Notes: generated by a model from the sequence alone, not told the origin. Shown: positions 1 through 7,312, counted from the first letter of the stretch. The stretch: 64,000 bases of DNA from Lachnospiraceae bacterium (GCA_017552715.1 JAFZOW010000019.1:1-64000), one strand, 5' to 3'. A program made the numbers and translations.

Positions 1-30
1 CATCCTGAGCCAGGATCAAACTCTCTAATA
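1..30 (-). rRNA. rrs: 16S ribosomal RNA, 5' end only (partial)
   Basis: The first 25 bases are the reverse complement of the universal 16S 5' segment (the 27F primer site). The gene therefore reads leftward and all but its first ~30 bases lie outside the window. The exact mature 5' end is uncertain by a few bases. The leader upstream (31-193) holds no gene; it contains a 6-bp hairpin at 47-61 whose role is unknown. Confidence 0.95.
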
Positions 31-199
31 AAGTTTGTATATCCTCGCCAGTCGAACTGGCTTTGAATATCCATGATTTACATCGTTCTGAAATAATTCT
101 CTTGGAATCTTTCAGGGTTGGATAGCTGTTTATTTATCAAGGTGCTTCGTCGCTTGCTGCAGGCCTTTATTTTCTTGCCTTCTTGCGTGCGACTTTTAG

Positions 200-228
200 A
201 TACTACCACTTTTGTTCTTTTGTGTCAA
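200..228 (-). promoter_or_regulatory. rRNA operon promoter
   Basis: On the minus strand there is a -35 TTGACA (223-228), a 17-bp spacer and a -10 TAGTAT (200-205). A/T tracts at 231-265 directly upstream look like an UP element. It lies about 170 bases before the 16S start, the usual layout of an rrn promoter. Confidence 0.85.
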
Positions 229-352
229 CACCTTTTTTTAATTTTTTTTAAAAATTTTTGAGGTGTTTTTTGCGGCACAAAATGTGGTATTTTTCCCTTC
301 TGTTTGGACTACATTTATATAGAAGAAACTTATGTAAATCTGTCCCTCAGAA

Positions 353-377
353 GAGAAAAGGCAACCTTCTGGCTGCC
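353..377 (-). terminator. Rho-independent terminator after tRNA-Ser
   Basis: Minus-strand stem GGCAGCC / GGTTGCC (7 bp with one G-U pair) with an AGAA loop at 360-377, followed by TTTT. It sits three bases past the tRNA 3' end and separates the tRNA from the rRNA promoter. Confidence 0.75.
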
Positions 378-380
378 TAG

Positions 381-468
381 CGGAGAAGGAGGGATTTGAA
401 CCCTCGCGCCGGTCACCCGACCTACACCCTTAGCAGGGGCGCCTCTTCGGCCTCTTGAGTACTTCTCC
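381..468 (-). tRNA. tRNA-Ser (anticodon GCT)
   Basis: 88-nt cloverleaf on the minus strand. The acceptor stem GGAGAAG (468-462) pairs with CTTCTCC (388-382), with discriminator G at 381. The anticodon loop CTGCTAA gives GCT (bases 432-434). A long variable arm typical of class II serine tRNAs is present, as is a TTCAAAT T-loop. CCA is not encoded. Confidence 0.95.
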
Positions 469-564
469 ACGTCGGCGGAAGCTTCGCTGACGCCGACGTG
501 GGAAACCCCCGTCGGCTGACGCTGCGCCCCGCCTCCTTTTCGATCGAAAGCAGGCTTTCGATCG
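467..564 (-). other. structured leader upstream of tRNA-Ser
   Basis: The primary transcript from the promoter at 649-677 would carry about 170 nt before the tRNA. It contains two strong hairpins. One is a 10-bp perfect stem at 541-550/555-564. The other is an 11-bp perfect stem at 467-477/491-501 whose distal strand includes the first two bases of the mature tRNA. The second stem could compete with the acceptor stem or guide 5' processing. No reading frame here looks coding. Confidence 0.5.
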
Positions 565-648
565 CTTTGAGCGTGGAACGCTATTCCCGCCTCTTTAAGT
601 ACTTATCTCCGATATCTGTAATACCGTATTCAGTTAAGTGCGTTAGTA

Positions 649-677
649 ATTATACGGAATACGTTTTCGAATGTCAA
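649..677 (-). promoter_or_regulatory. consensus promoter for tRNA-Ser
   Basis: Minus strand: TTGACA (672-677), exactly 17 bp, TATAAT (649-654). A perfect sigma-A consensus facing the tRNA, placed just past the rpsR terminator. Confidence 0.85.
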
Positions 678-742
678 TATACTTTTGAAAATAATTTTCC
701 TGTTTTCTCCGGAACGGTCAGGAACGCTTATGTATCGGAGAT

Positions 743-772
743 AAAAAAGAGGCCCCGGAAATCCCGGAGCCC
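743..772 (-). terminator. terminator of the rpsF-ssb-rpsR operon
   Basis: Minus-strand GC-rich hairpin, GGCTCCGG / CCGGGGCC around a short loop (751-771), followed by a run of T (744-749). It lies 28 bases past the rpsR stop codon. Confidence 0.85.
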
Positions 773-799
773 CGCCTTCTCATTATAACATCCTTCGGA

Positions 800-1066
800 T
801 CAATCCGTTACGTAAGGCATCAGTGCAACGTGACGTGCACGCTTGATCGCCAGAGTAAGAGCACGCTGATGTCTTGCACAGCAGCCGGTCACTCTTCTCG
901 GAAGGATCTTACCGCGCTCGGACACATACTTCTTCAGCTTAACACTGTCCTTGTAGCTGATCTCGCTGTCCTTGCCGCAGAATACACAGACCTTCTTACG
1001 ACGGCGGATACCGCCCATTCTCTTCCTGGGTGCGTCGCCACGCTCGGAATCTCTGTTAAATGCCAT
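800..1066 (-). CDS. rpsR: 30S ribosomal protein S18
   Basis: 88-residue bS18, which binds 16S rRNA in the platform of the 30S subunit together with S6. Diagnostic segments are the basic N-terminus, [17 protein letters not shown] and CCARHQRAL. Cysteines 27, 30, 62 and 63 keep the four-cysteine (zinc-binding, C+) form of the protein; many bacteria have lost these cysteines. It is the last gene of rpsF-ssb-rpsR, an order conserved in Firmicutes, and is followed by a terminator. A good Shine-Dalgarno (AGGAGGC) precedes the ATG. The family call is secure; zinc binding is inferred from the cysteines. Confidence 0.98.
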   Translation of the reverse strand: MAFNRDSERGDAPRKRMGGIRRRKKVCVFCGKDSEISYKDSVKLKKYVSERGKILPRRVTGCCARHQRALTLAIKRARHVALMPYVTD

Positions 1067-1104
1067 TTTATTTGCCTCCTATCCCTGTAAAAACAACCGT
1101 CTTC

Positions 1105-1539
1105 TTAATTCCCGAAAGGCATCTCGTCGTCAATGCCTTCTGCGATATTCATGAATCCGTCATCCGGAGCAGCTCCGGCATCCTGATAGGATCCGCCGGT
1201 ACTTCCGCCTGCATTCTTGCTCTCGGCGAACTCCTGCTCTTCCACCACTACTTCCGTAGTATAGACCTTCTGACCATCCTTATTGGTATAGCTTCCGGTC
1301 TGGATGCGTCCCGTTACAGCTACCTTCAGGCCTTTGCGATAGTACTTCTCGGCATGCTCACCGGCTTTACCGAAAGCCACACAAGGAATGAAGTCGGCCT
1401 GCTGTTCATTACTGTTACGGTTAAAACGGCGGTCCACAGCCAGGGTATATCTTGCGATAGCCAGGGGATTGTCACCGTTATTAGAATATCTTACATCCGG
1501 GTCTTTAGTAAGACGCCCCATCAATACTACTTTGTTCAT
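1105..1539 (-). CDS. ssb: single-stranded DNA-binding protein
   Basis: 144-residue SSB that coats ssDNA during replication, repair and recombination. The N-terminal ~105 residues form the OB fold (MNKVVLMGRLTKDPDVRYS, DFIPCVAFGK, GLKVAVTGRIQTGSY). A Gly/Ser/Ala-rich linker leads to an acidic tip, DDEMPFGN. This resembles the DDDIPF partner-docking tail but ends with two extra residues after the Phe. It lies between rpsF and rpsR, the standard arrangement, and its RBS is GAGAGGAT. Being in the ribosomal operon marks it as the housekeeping copy. Confidence 0.97.
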   Translation of the reverse strand: MNKVVLMGRLTKDPDVRYSNNGDNPLAIARYTLAVDRRFNRNSNEQQADFIPCVAFGKAGEHAEKYYRKGLKVAVTGRIQTGSYTNKDGQKVYTTEVVVEEQEFAESKNAGGSTGGSYQDAGAAPDDGFMNIAEGIDDEMPFGN

Positions 1540-1557
1540 AGAGTGATCCTCTCTTTC

Positions 1558-1848
1558 TTACTCCTCGTCCTGTCGAACGCATAAGTAACGGATCACGTCT
1601 TCCATCAGTCGCACATGGTTCTCGACTTCGATGGGAGTCGAGCTTTCCGATTCGAAGTGGATGAAGTAGTAGTAAGCTTCCTTCATGTCCTGAATCTCGT
1701 AGGCAAGCTTCTTCTTGCCGCCGTCTTCTACATCAGTAATGGAACCACCGAAACGCTCGATGTAGCCCTTTACCTTGTCGACGGTAGCATTTCTCTCTTC
1801 CTCTTCGCCCTTAGCGCTGACAACAACGGCTAATTCGTACTTGTTCAT
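1558..1848 (-). CDS. rpsF: 30S ribosomal protein S6
   Basis: 96-residue bS6, partner of S18 on the 30S platform. MNKYELAVVVSAK and the central YEIQDMKEAYYYFIHF are typical of the family. The reading frame is open further upstream, but the ATG at 1846-1848 is chosen because AAGGAGG sits at the right distance and the protein then begins exactly where S6 homologues do. The open stretch before it is the structured leader. It is the first gene of the rpsF-ssb-rpsR operon. Confidence 0.97.
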   Translation of the reverse strand: MNKYELAVVVSAKGEEEERNATVDKVKGYIERFGGSITDVEDGGKKKLAYEIQDMKEAYYYFIHFESESSTPIEVENHVRLMEDVIRYLCVRQDEE

Positions 1849-1873
1849 GCTACTCTTTACCTCCTTATGGTCT

Positions 1874-1912
1874 GGCCGCTTGCGGCCGAATGGCCCCCGA
1901 CTTACCGGGAGC
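1874..1912 (-). promoter_or_regulatory. rpsF leader, candidate S6:S18 autoregulatory element
   Basis: Between the promoter and the rpsF RBS the transcript folds into two hairpins: a 7-bp stem at 1893-1899/1906-1912 and a 6-bp perfect GGCCGC/GCGGCC stem at 1874-1887. The second lies about 10 bases before the Shine-Dalgarno. An S6:S18-binding leader RNA is known in many bacteria; that this is one is inferred from position, since the consensus could not be scored here. Confidence 0.4.
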
Positions 1913-1933
1913 AAGGATATTTCACGGAGTTCC

Positions 1934-1962
1934 ATAATATCACGATGCGATTTTCATTTCAA
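1934..1962 (-). promoter_or_regulatory. rpsF operon promoter
   Basis: Minus strand: TTGAAA (1957-1962), 17 bp, TATTAT (1934-1939). Five of six matches in each box. It lies 86 bases before the rpsF start codon. Confidence 0.75.
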
Positions 1963-2121
1963 GCTTTTTTTGACTTGTGTCTAAGCCCGCATTTTCAGTA
2001 CTCTCAGACACAACATCTTGTGTATTGCCCACAAAATATGGCTTTCAGAAATTTTTGTTTCGCAAACCCTTAAGCAAACCCGCTTTCACCCGATATATAT
2101 TACAGAAGGACAAAAACATAG

Positions 2122-2186
2122 TGAGCAAAGCAGAGAAAACTCTGTGACGCAAAGCTAAAGGGCCTGTAAAATGGCAGCCAGTTGCA
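2122..2186 (+). promoter_or_regulatory. class I cyclic di-GMP riboswitch (GEMM-I aptamer)
   Basis: The conserved GEMM-I landmarks occur in order: GCAAAG, a short hairpin (CAGAG-AAAA-CTCTG, 2131-2144), GACGCAAAGC (2146-2155), AGGGCCTG, then AATGGCAGCCAGTTGC (2170-2185). The terminal GCAA/TTGC strands can close P1. It lies 59 bases before the start codon of the pilin gene and directly before a terminator hairpin, so it is the sensor of an expression platform. A weak candidate -10 (TATATT) is near 2094; the start of transcription is not clear. Confidence 0.9.
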
Positions 2187-2192
2187 AGAAAC

Positions 2193-2223
2193 AAACCACT
2201 CTGCACTGGCAAAGTGGTTTTTT
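2193..2223 (+). terminator. riboswitch-controlled terminator
   Basis: 8-bp stem AAACCACT (2193-2200) / AGTGGTTT (2213-2220) running into TTTTTT. The 3' strand of the aptamer (2177-2185, GCCAGTTGC) is complementary, with one bulge, to 2203-2210 in the terminator loop. Pairing there would trap the 5' arm of the terminator. This gives a simple switch: ligand-bound aptamer frees the terminator (off), unbound RNA forms the antiterminator (on). The direction is inferred from pairing only. Confidence 0.7.
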
Positions 2224-2244
2224 CAAACATAGGAGGTAAACGAC

Positions 2245-2913
2245 ATGACAAAGAGACTGAATGATAAAGGATACACCCTGGTAGAGCTGATCGTAGTCAT
2301 CGCGATCATGGCAGTTCTGGTGGGAGTGATCACCCCCAATCTTATGGGATTTATAGATAAGGCAAAGAAATCCAACGATCTGGAAATGGCCCGTGTACTG
2401 GGTGAAGCTCTCGAGCGCGTACTCATTCTGGACGATGCAGCAGCCACAGAATGGAACAAGATAGGACAGAGCGGCCAGAATAGTGTATACTTTGATGTGA
2501 CCGACCCCTACACCGGCGAGAGCTACCGCGTATACAACGGCTTTGAATGGACTCTTACCAGACAGGGCGACATCCAGGGCAGATATGCTGGAAACTATCG
2601 GAACGGCGTACTTCGTGATCCCTACGGTGTGAACGCTCACAGAACCCTTTACAACGCTTACATTCAGGAGATAGGACAGAAGGATATCAATATCAGCTAC
2701 CGCAAGTACTACATCAACCAGTATCGTATCCTGAAGCGCGCCGACAACGGAATGCCCGAAGTGTGGGTCTGCCCCGTCAAGGCCGGCACCGACGGAGAAG
2801 GTATCAACAACGGTTTCGTATACTACCGCCTGTATCCCAACTATGACGAGAACTATCTCATCAACAAGGAGCCCGGCGCCATCAACGCAAACGGAAGAAA
2901 TAACACACTTTGA
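2245..2913 (+). CDS. type IV pilin-like protein under c-di-GMP control
   Basis: 222 residues with a class III signal: a short basic leader ending in Gly9, then YTLVE with Glu at mature position 5, and a hydrophobic helix (IVVIAIMAVLVGVI). Prepilin peptidase should cut after Gly9. The rest is an extracellular globular domain without a recognised family, rich in Tyr and Asn. No peptidase, ATPase or platform protein of a pilus system is in the window, so assembly must rely on genes elsewhere. The RBS is AGGAGGT. The stop codon overlaps the next start (TTGA), tying it to an ATP-grasp ligase. It could be a minor pilin, a major pilin or a Com-like pseudopilin. Confidence 0.85.
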   Translation: MTKRLNDKGYTLVELIVVIAIMAVLVGVITPNLMGFIDKAKKSNDLEMARVLGEALERVLILDDAAATEWNKIGQSGQNSVYFDVTDPYTGESYRVYNGFEWTLTRQGDIQGRYAGNYRNGVLRDPYGVNAHRTLYNAYIQEIGQKDINISYRKYYINQYRILKRADNGMPEVWVCPVKAGTDGEGINNGFVYYRLYPNYDENYLINKEPGAINANGRNNTL

Positions 2914-3710
2914 AACTCACACTGATCTACCGGCAGGAGGATGCCGGAAAAAACAAGGAATATATTGAGATGTACCGGCAGGAATGCAGGCGCCGCGGTT
3001 GGAAGTTTTCCCTGTACATACACGGAAAAACCGGCTGCGGCGTTTCCGATGCCGAATTTGCCGATACGGATATAGCCGTAAACCGATCCCGGGATTATCA
3101 GCTGAGTGAATCCCTGGAAATGCGTGGGATACGGGTATTCAACAAAAGCCGCGTTGCCTTTCTGGGGAACGACAAATTTGCTGCCTTAAAGCAGATGCGT
3201 GACTGGGATATCCCCGTGTTGCCTTTTAACAAAGATCTTCCGGAAAATGTCTCTTTCCCCCTGGTGATGAAGAGCCGTGACGGCCACGGCGGCAACGAGG
3301 TTTTTCTTGTATCCAAGCCCTCCGATGCGGATGAGATATACGCCGCACATCCGGATAGATCCTTCTTTTTTCAGGATTTCTGCGATACTCCCGGACGGGA
3401 TCTGCGCATCTATGTTGTGGGAGGAAAGATCGTTGCCGCCATGCTCAGGGAAAGCGACAGGGATTTCCGCAGCAACTATTCCCTCGGCGGGAAAGCAAGC
3501 TTACGGGAACCGGACAAAAAAGAAAGCACCCTGGCGGAGTGCATCCTGAAACATCTGGATATCGATTTTGCTGCGATCGATCTGATCTATCACCGCGGAG
3601 AGCCCGTTTTCAACGAACTGGAAGACGCGGCGGGAGCCCGCATGCTTTACGCAAACAGCGATATCGACATCGTTCACTTATTCTTTGAACATATGAGCCG
3701 CAGTATATGA
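2910..3710 (+). CDS. RimK-like ATP-grasp ligase
   Basis: 266 residues of the ATP-grasp superfamily, enzymes that join a carboxylate to an amine or thiol through an acyl phosphate. Visible elements are DKFAALKQM, the nucleotide-binding strand PLVMKSRDGHGG and GRDLRIYVVGGKIVAAMLRES. The metal-binding segment reads NELEDAAGARMLY, with Glu where RimK-type enzymes usually have Asn (ExN), which may mark a subfamily. The start is a TTG overlapping the pilin stop by 4 bases, so translation is probably coupled. Its 3' end overlaps the convergent ATP-grasp gene by 37 bases. The substrate is unknown; modification of the pilin or of a small peptide is possible but unproven. Confidence 0.8.
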   Translation: MKLTLIYRQEDAGKNKEYIEMYRQECRRRGWKFSLYIHGKTGCGVSDAEFADTDIAVNRSRDYQLSESLEMRGIRVFNKSRVAFLGNDKFAALKQMRDWDIPVLPFNKDLPENVSFPLVMKSRDGHGGNEVFLVSKPSDADEIYAAHPDRSFFFQDFCDTPGRDLRIYVVGGKIVAAMLRESDRDFRSNYSLGGKASLREPDKKESTLAECILKHLDIDFAAIDLIYHRGEPVFNELEDAAGARMLYANSDIDIVHLFFEHMSRSI

Positions 3711-4555
3711 TCCGCGGCGTTTACCCCCGTGCATTCATAAAGATTCTTAAAGTGCGCATTTGAATTCACTTCACAGAGGAGCGGACCGTCTTCCCCGTAA
3801 AGCAGATCCACGCCGGCAAAATCCAGTTTAAGCGTTTCCGCTGCTGCCAGCGCTAGCTTTTCCTGCGCCTCCGTAAGCTTTCCCGTCACATCCGTGGCAT
3901 GTCCGCCATTTGTCAGGTTGGCACGAAAGTCCCCTTCATTTTCCCGCAGCATGGCGGCGATGACTTTTCCCCCAACCACTTCCACGCGGATATCCCGGCC
4001 TTTGGAGTATGCTACATATTTCTGGATCAGATAGGGTCTGTCACCGCAGGAACGGATGATTTCCGCCAGTTCAGCCGCATTCTTCACCAGATGCACCTGC
4101 TGTCCGAAGGATCCGAAGGCCTCCTTCAGCACACAGGGATAGCCCAAAAGCTTTTCCGTATCCTGTAATATCGAATCATCCAATAATCCGTCGGCATGGA
4201 ATTTTTTCGGAGAGATGATGCTTTCGGGCTGCTTAAGCCCCGCAGCCTTACAGATCAGGTAGGTCTCTGCCTTATCATCACAGGCCTCGATGGCATCCGC
4301 AGGATTATACAGACGCAGCCCCAGCCGCTCCAGTTCCCGCGCCAGGCGCACATCCTTATCCCAGAACAGCACAAAATCCGGCCGTTCGCTGTCGGGGATG
4401 TCATATCCCCATGACGCCAGATTCAGCCATACGCGAGAGTTGGTGAGTTTTTCCAGTCCCACGTCAAGAGGAGCTGCGGCATCCAAAAGCATGCCGAACA
4501 GCTCCTCAAATTTACCGCTCTGTATAAAATGATTGACTACCAGCCAGCCCTTCAT
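3674..4555 (-). CDS. RimK-like ATP-grasp ligase
   Basis: 293 residues, ATP-grasp fold with a complete set of landmarks: DDKAETYLICKAAGLKQP, YPCVLKEAFGSFGQQV (Lys and Gly-rich loop), GRDIRVEVVGGKVIAAMLREN, NLTNGG, and CEVNSNAHFKN carrying the ExN metal ligands. The protein is paralogous to the convergent gene at 2910-3710 but retains the canonical metal site. It starts 3 bases after the sirtuin stop codon, so the two form an operon. The substrate cannot be read from sequence; RimK-type enzymes add amino acids to protein or cofactor carboxyl ends. Confidence 0.8.
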   Translation of the reverse strand: MKGWLVVNHFIQSGKFEELFGMLLDAAAPLDVGLEKLTNSRVWLNLASWGYDIPDSERPDFVLFWDKDVRLARELERLGLRLYNPADAIEACDDKAETYLICKAAGLKQPESIISPKKFHADGLLDDSILQDTEKLLGYPCVLKEAFGSFGQQVHLVKNAAELAEIIRSCGDRPYLIQKYVAYSKGRDIRVEVVGGKVIAAMLRENEGDFRANLTNGGHATDVTGKLTEAQEKLALAAAETLKLDFAGVDLLYGEDGPLLCEVNSNAHFKNLYECTGVNAADHILRLICSKNK

Positions 4556-4558
4556 CGC

Positions 4559-5299
4559 TCAGATCTTTATCTGTGAAAAGATCTCGCCGATCTTTCCGTG
4601 AAGAGAATAATCCGCTACGGAATCTCTCGCGGTGGCGTCATAATTGATCAGCACCAGTTTCTTTCCCCGGTAATAATCGATAAGACCGGCAGCCGGATAG
4701 ACCACAAGGCTGGTCCCGCCGATTATCAGCATATCCGCATCACGGATGGCTTTTACCGCATTACTCATGGTATCCTGATCCAGGCCTTCCTCGTAAAGCA
4801 CCACATCCGGCTTGATAGGACCGCCGCACTGATCGCACTTCGGTACTCCCGCCGCATTATAAAGATACGAAGCTTCAAAGCTCTTTCCGCAGTTCTCGCA
4901 GTAATTCCGCAGCACGCTGCCGTGGAGCTCATACACCGTTTTACTCCCTGCAGCCTGATGCAGGCCGTCGATATTCTGGGTGATCACAGCCTTGAGCTTG
5001 CCCTTTTCCTCCAGCTTCGCCAATGCGATATGAGCGGCATTGGGCTTTGCGGGGTTCTCGCCGCAGGTGCATTCCAGGAGCTTATCCTTGTAAAAATCAA
5101 AGAATTCCTCCTTATGGCTCACGTAAAAGCTGTGGCTGAGCATGGTCTCGGGCGGATATTTGAATTTCATGTGGTACAGCCCGTCCACGCTGCGGAAATC
5201 CTTGATGCCGCTCTCGGTGGAAACACCGGCACCGCCGAAGAAAACTATGTTGTCGGATCCGTCTATGAGTTCCTGAAGTTTTTCGATGTTGATCTCCAT
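4559..5299 (-). CDS. cobB: NAD-dependent protein deacylase, Sir2 family
   Basis: 246 residues. Sirtuins remove acyl groups from lysines using NAD+. All class motifs are present: GAGVSTESGIKDFR (NAD site), TQNIDGLHQ, catalytic His in ELHGS, the zinc-binding pairs CENC and CDQC, and GTSLVVYPAAG. The ATG at 5297-5299 is used because AAGGAGG stands 6 bases before it and the preceding open stretch is unlike any sirtuin. It is the first gene of a two-gene operon with an ATP-grasp ligase. The gene name follows the bacterial sirtuin convention. Confidence 0.95.
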   Translation of the reverse strand: MEINIEKLQELIDGSDNIVFFGGAGVSTESGIKDFRSVDGLYHMKFKYPPETMLSHSFYVSHKEEFFDFYKDKLLECTCGENPAKPNAAHIALAKLEEKGKLKAVITQNIDGLHQAAGSKTVYELHGSVLRNYCENCGKSFEASYLYNAAGVPKCDQCGGPIKPDVVLYEEGLDQDTMSNAVKAIRDADMLIIGGTSLVVYPAAGLIDYYRGKKLVLINYDATARDSVADYSLHGKIGEIFSQIKI

Positions 5300-5335
5300 G
5301 TGGGCCTCCTTCAATATGTTAGTCCGCGTCCGCAA

Positions 5336-5470
5336 AACGGTTCCCAGCTCGACACGCTTCCGCTCCGCTCCTCACGTAGCGGACGCTAAACTCGCTATGC
5401 TCGTTAAGCGCCGACGCTCGTCGAGGGTCTCGCCGGGAATCCGTTTGTCCGTCCGCTCACTTCTTATGTA
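5336..5470. repeat. GC-rich low-complexity intergenic spacer
   Basis: Between the ACT-domain gene and sir2 lies about 200 bases with no gene. Its core is made of short recurring units of the type (G)AGCG / GTCCGC / GCGAG and contains imperfect inverted repeats (e.g. AGCTCGACA near 5345 with CGTCGAG near 5417). A similar style of sequence, though not a direct copy, precedes tRNA-Ser (470-540). No promoter could be fixed inside it. Confidence 0.4.
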
Positions 5471-5504
5471 GAGGATAGGATGCTCTACTCGTATCTCAAA
5501 AGCA

Positions 5505-5939
5505 TTATAATGCTACGATATCCTCCTGGGTAAGCACACGGATCCCGGCGTGGACAAGGGCCGCTTCCGCACTCTTGTGATCGCTGACGCGGAAGATCAT
5601 GTAGGCGTTCTCCGGCTGCTTTCCGGCGGAAAGGGCGTAGATGTACTCCAGATTGATCTGGGAATCCGTAAATACCTTAAGGACCTTGTTCAGACCGCCG
5701 GGGCTGTTGGGAACCTCCACGATCACTACGCTGGTAAGCTTATTGATATAGCCTGCATCCTTCAGCACCGTGGTGGCCGCATAGGGATCGTCCACGATGA
5801 TGCGCACGATACCGAAGCCGTCGGTCTCCGCCAGGGAAACCGCACGCATGTTAACGCTGTTGTCGGCCAGCACCTTTGTCATCTCGTCCAGACGGCCGGC
5901 CTTATTCTCCAGAAAAATACTGATCTGTTTTACACTCAT
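5505..5939 (-). CDS. tandem ACT-domain regulatory protein
   Basis: 144 residues made of two ACT domains (about 1-68 and 69-144), small beta-alpha folds that bind amino acids and related ligands. KQISIFLENKAGRLDEMTKVL and VVIVEVPNSPGGLNKVLKVF are the two first strands with their ligand-binding Gly. No catalytic domain is attached. It follows paaK with a 16-base gap in the same direction. In Clostridia this pairing is common next to aryl-CoA ligases and indolepyruvate oxidoreductase, so an aromatic amino-acid-related ligand is plausible. Confidence 0.9.
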   Translation of the reverse strand: MSVKQISIFLENKAGRLDEMTKVLADNSVNMRAVSLAETDGFGIVRIIVDDPYAATTVLKDAGYINKLTSVVIVEVPNSPGGLNKVLKVFTDSQINLEYIYALSAGKQPENAYMIFRVSDHKSAEAALVHAGIRVLTQEDIVAL

Positions 5940-5955
5940 GCCATAACCCCCCTTA

Positions 5956-7263
5956 TCATATTTTACGGTTATCGATCACACGCACTGCCTTGCCTTCGCT
6001 GCGGGTAATGCTCTTGGGTGCCACCAGGGTCACCTTGGCCTTGATACCCAGCATGCTCAGCATGCCCTTCACCAGATCGGCCTGTCTCTTATTGATCTCG
6101 GTGATATCGTCGGTGAACATCTCCGGAGTCATCTCCACATGTACATCCAGGGTATCCGTATTGTTCACGCGGTCCACGATGATCTGGTAGTTTGCCTGAT
6201 AGCCGTTCTCCAGAAGCACGGTCTCGATCTGGCTCGGGAATACGTTCACACCGCGGATGATGAGCATATCGTCCGTACGTCCCTTAGGCTTCTCCATCTT
6301 GATAAAGGTACGGCCGCAGGAGCATTTCTCACGATGCAGCGTGCAGATATCCCTGGTGCGGTAACGCATCATGGGGAAGGCCTTCTTGTCGATGGCCGTG
6401 AAGACCAGCTCGCCCTGGCTTCCGTCGGGCAGTACCTCCTCCGTATCGGGATCGATGATCTCGGCGATGAAATGATCTTCATTTATATGCATACCGTTCT
6501 GGGCGCTGCACTCGAAGGCCACACCCGGGCCGGAAAGCTCTGTCAGGCCATAGATATCATAGGCTTTGATGCCAAGGGTCTTCTCGATATCGTGACGCAT
6601 CTCCTCACTCCAGGCTTCGGCACCGAAGATACCGGCCTTCAGAGGGATGTCGTCCGGCCCCATTCCCATTTCCTTCATGCTCTCACCCAGATATGCGGCA
6701 TAACTGGGAGTGCAGCAGAGGATCGTGGCCTGCAGGTCACGGATGAACATGATCTGTCGTTCCGTGTTACCCGAAGATACGGGAACCGTAAGGCAGCCTG
6801 CCTTCTGGGAACCGCCGTGCAATCCCAGTCCGCCGGTGAAAAGGCCGTATCCGTAGCTCACATGACACACATCTTCTTTTGTTCCTCCGGCAGCCGTAAT
6901 AGCTCTGGCGCAGCAGTCTTCCCAAAGGTCGATGTCTCCCTGGGTGTAGAACGCCACCACCCGCTTTCCTGTGGTGCCACTGGTTGAATGTATACGCACG
7001 CAGTCCTTCAGGGGCACACCCAGAAGACCGTAGGGATAAGCATCCCGCAGATCATACTTGGACAGGAAAGGAAGCTTGTGCAGGTCGTCTACGCTCTTGA
7101 TGTCATCCGGGGTAACTCCCTTCTCTTCCATCTTCTTCCGATAATAGGGAACATTGTCCCAGACGTGTTTGACCTGTGCCACCAGTTTTTCATCCTGGAT
7201 ACCCCGGATCTTCTCCGGCGCGGCACATTCGATTTCTTCCTGGTAATACCTCTCCATGGGCAT
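5956..7263 (-). CDS. paaK: phenylacetate-CoA ligase family protein
   Basis: About 435 residues of the adenylate-forming superfamily. PaaK enzymes activate aryl acetates with ATP and CoA. Motifs are HSTSGTTGKRVVAFYT (P-loop), DIYGLTELSGPGVAFEC, YRTRDICTLHREKCSCGRT and GRTDDMLIIRGVNVFPSQIE (hinge to the C-terminal domain). Two Mets are possible starts: the ATG at 7261-7263 lies only 3 bases after GGAGG, while that at 7255-7257 has a better 9-base spacing. The open frame upstream of both is not conserved. No iorAB is in the window. In gut Clostridia the role is probably in aromatic amino acid fermentation; the substrate is inferred. Confidence 0.92.
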   Translation of the reverse strand: MPMERYYQEEIECAAPEKIRGIQDEKLVAQVKHVWDNVPYYRKKMEEKGVTPDDIKSVDDLHKLPFLSKYDLRDAYPYGLLGVPLKDCVRIHSTSGTTGKRVVAFYTQGDIDLWEDCCARAITAAGGTKEDVCHVSYGYGLFTGGLGLHGGSQKAGCLTVPVSSGNTERQIMFIRDLQATILCCTPSYAAYLGESMKEMGMGPDDIPLKAGIFGAEAWSEEMRHDIEKTLGIKAYDIYGLTELSGPGVAFECSAQNGMHINEDHFIAEIIDPDTEEVLPDGSQGELVFTAIDKKAFPMMRYRTRDICTLHREKCSCGRTFIKMEKPKGRTDDMLIIRGVNVFPSQIETVLLENGYQANYQIIVDRVNNTDTLDVHVEMTPEMFTDDITEINKRQADLVKGMLSMLGIKAKVTLVAPKSITRSEGKAVRVIDNRKI

Positions 7264-7283
7264 TTTCCTCCTTATTTTGAAGC

Positions 7284-7312
7284 TTGACAAAAGCAAGCTT
7301 AATTCATATAAT
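7284..7312 (+). promoter_or_regulatory. consensus promoter for tRNA-Pro
   Basis: TTGACA (7284-7289), 17 bp, TATAAT (7307-7312), a perfect sigma-A promoter 13 bases before the tRNA. The spacer holds part of an inverted repeat AAGCTTG/CAAGCTT (7280-7286/7294-7300). Confidence 0.85.

Noticed and set aside
498..788. 96-codon open frame on the plus strand
   Set aside because: It crosses the tRNA-Ser leader, its promoter and the rpsR terminator on the opposite strand, has no ribosome site and an unlikely composition.
1849..1935. N-terminal extension of ribosomal protein S6
   Set aside because: The frame is open, but a strong Shine-Dalgarno precedes the internal ATG at 1848, homologues start there, and the extension corresponds to the structured leader.
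4598..5389. 263-codon plus-strand frame opposite sir2
   Set aside because: It is the antisense shadow of the sirtuin gene, whose motifs are complete.
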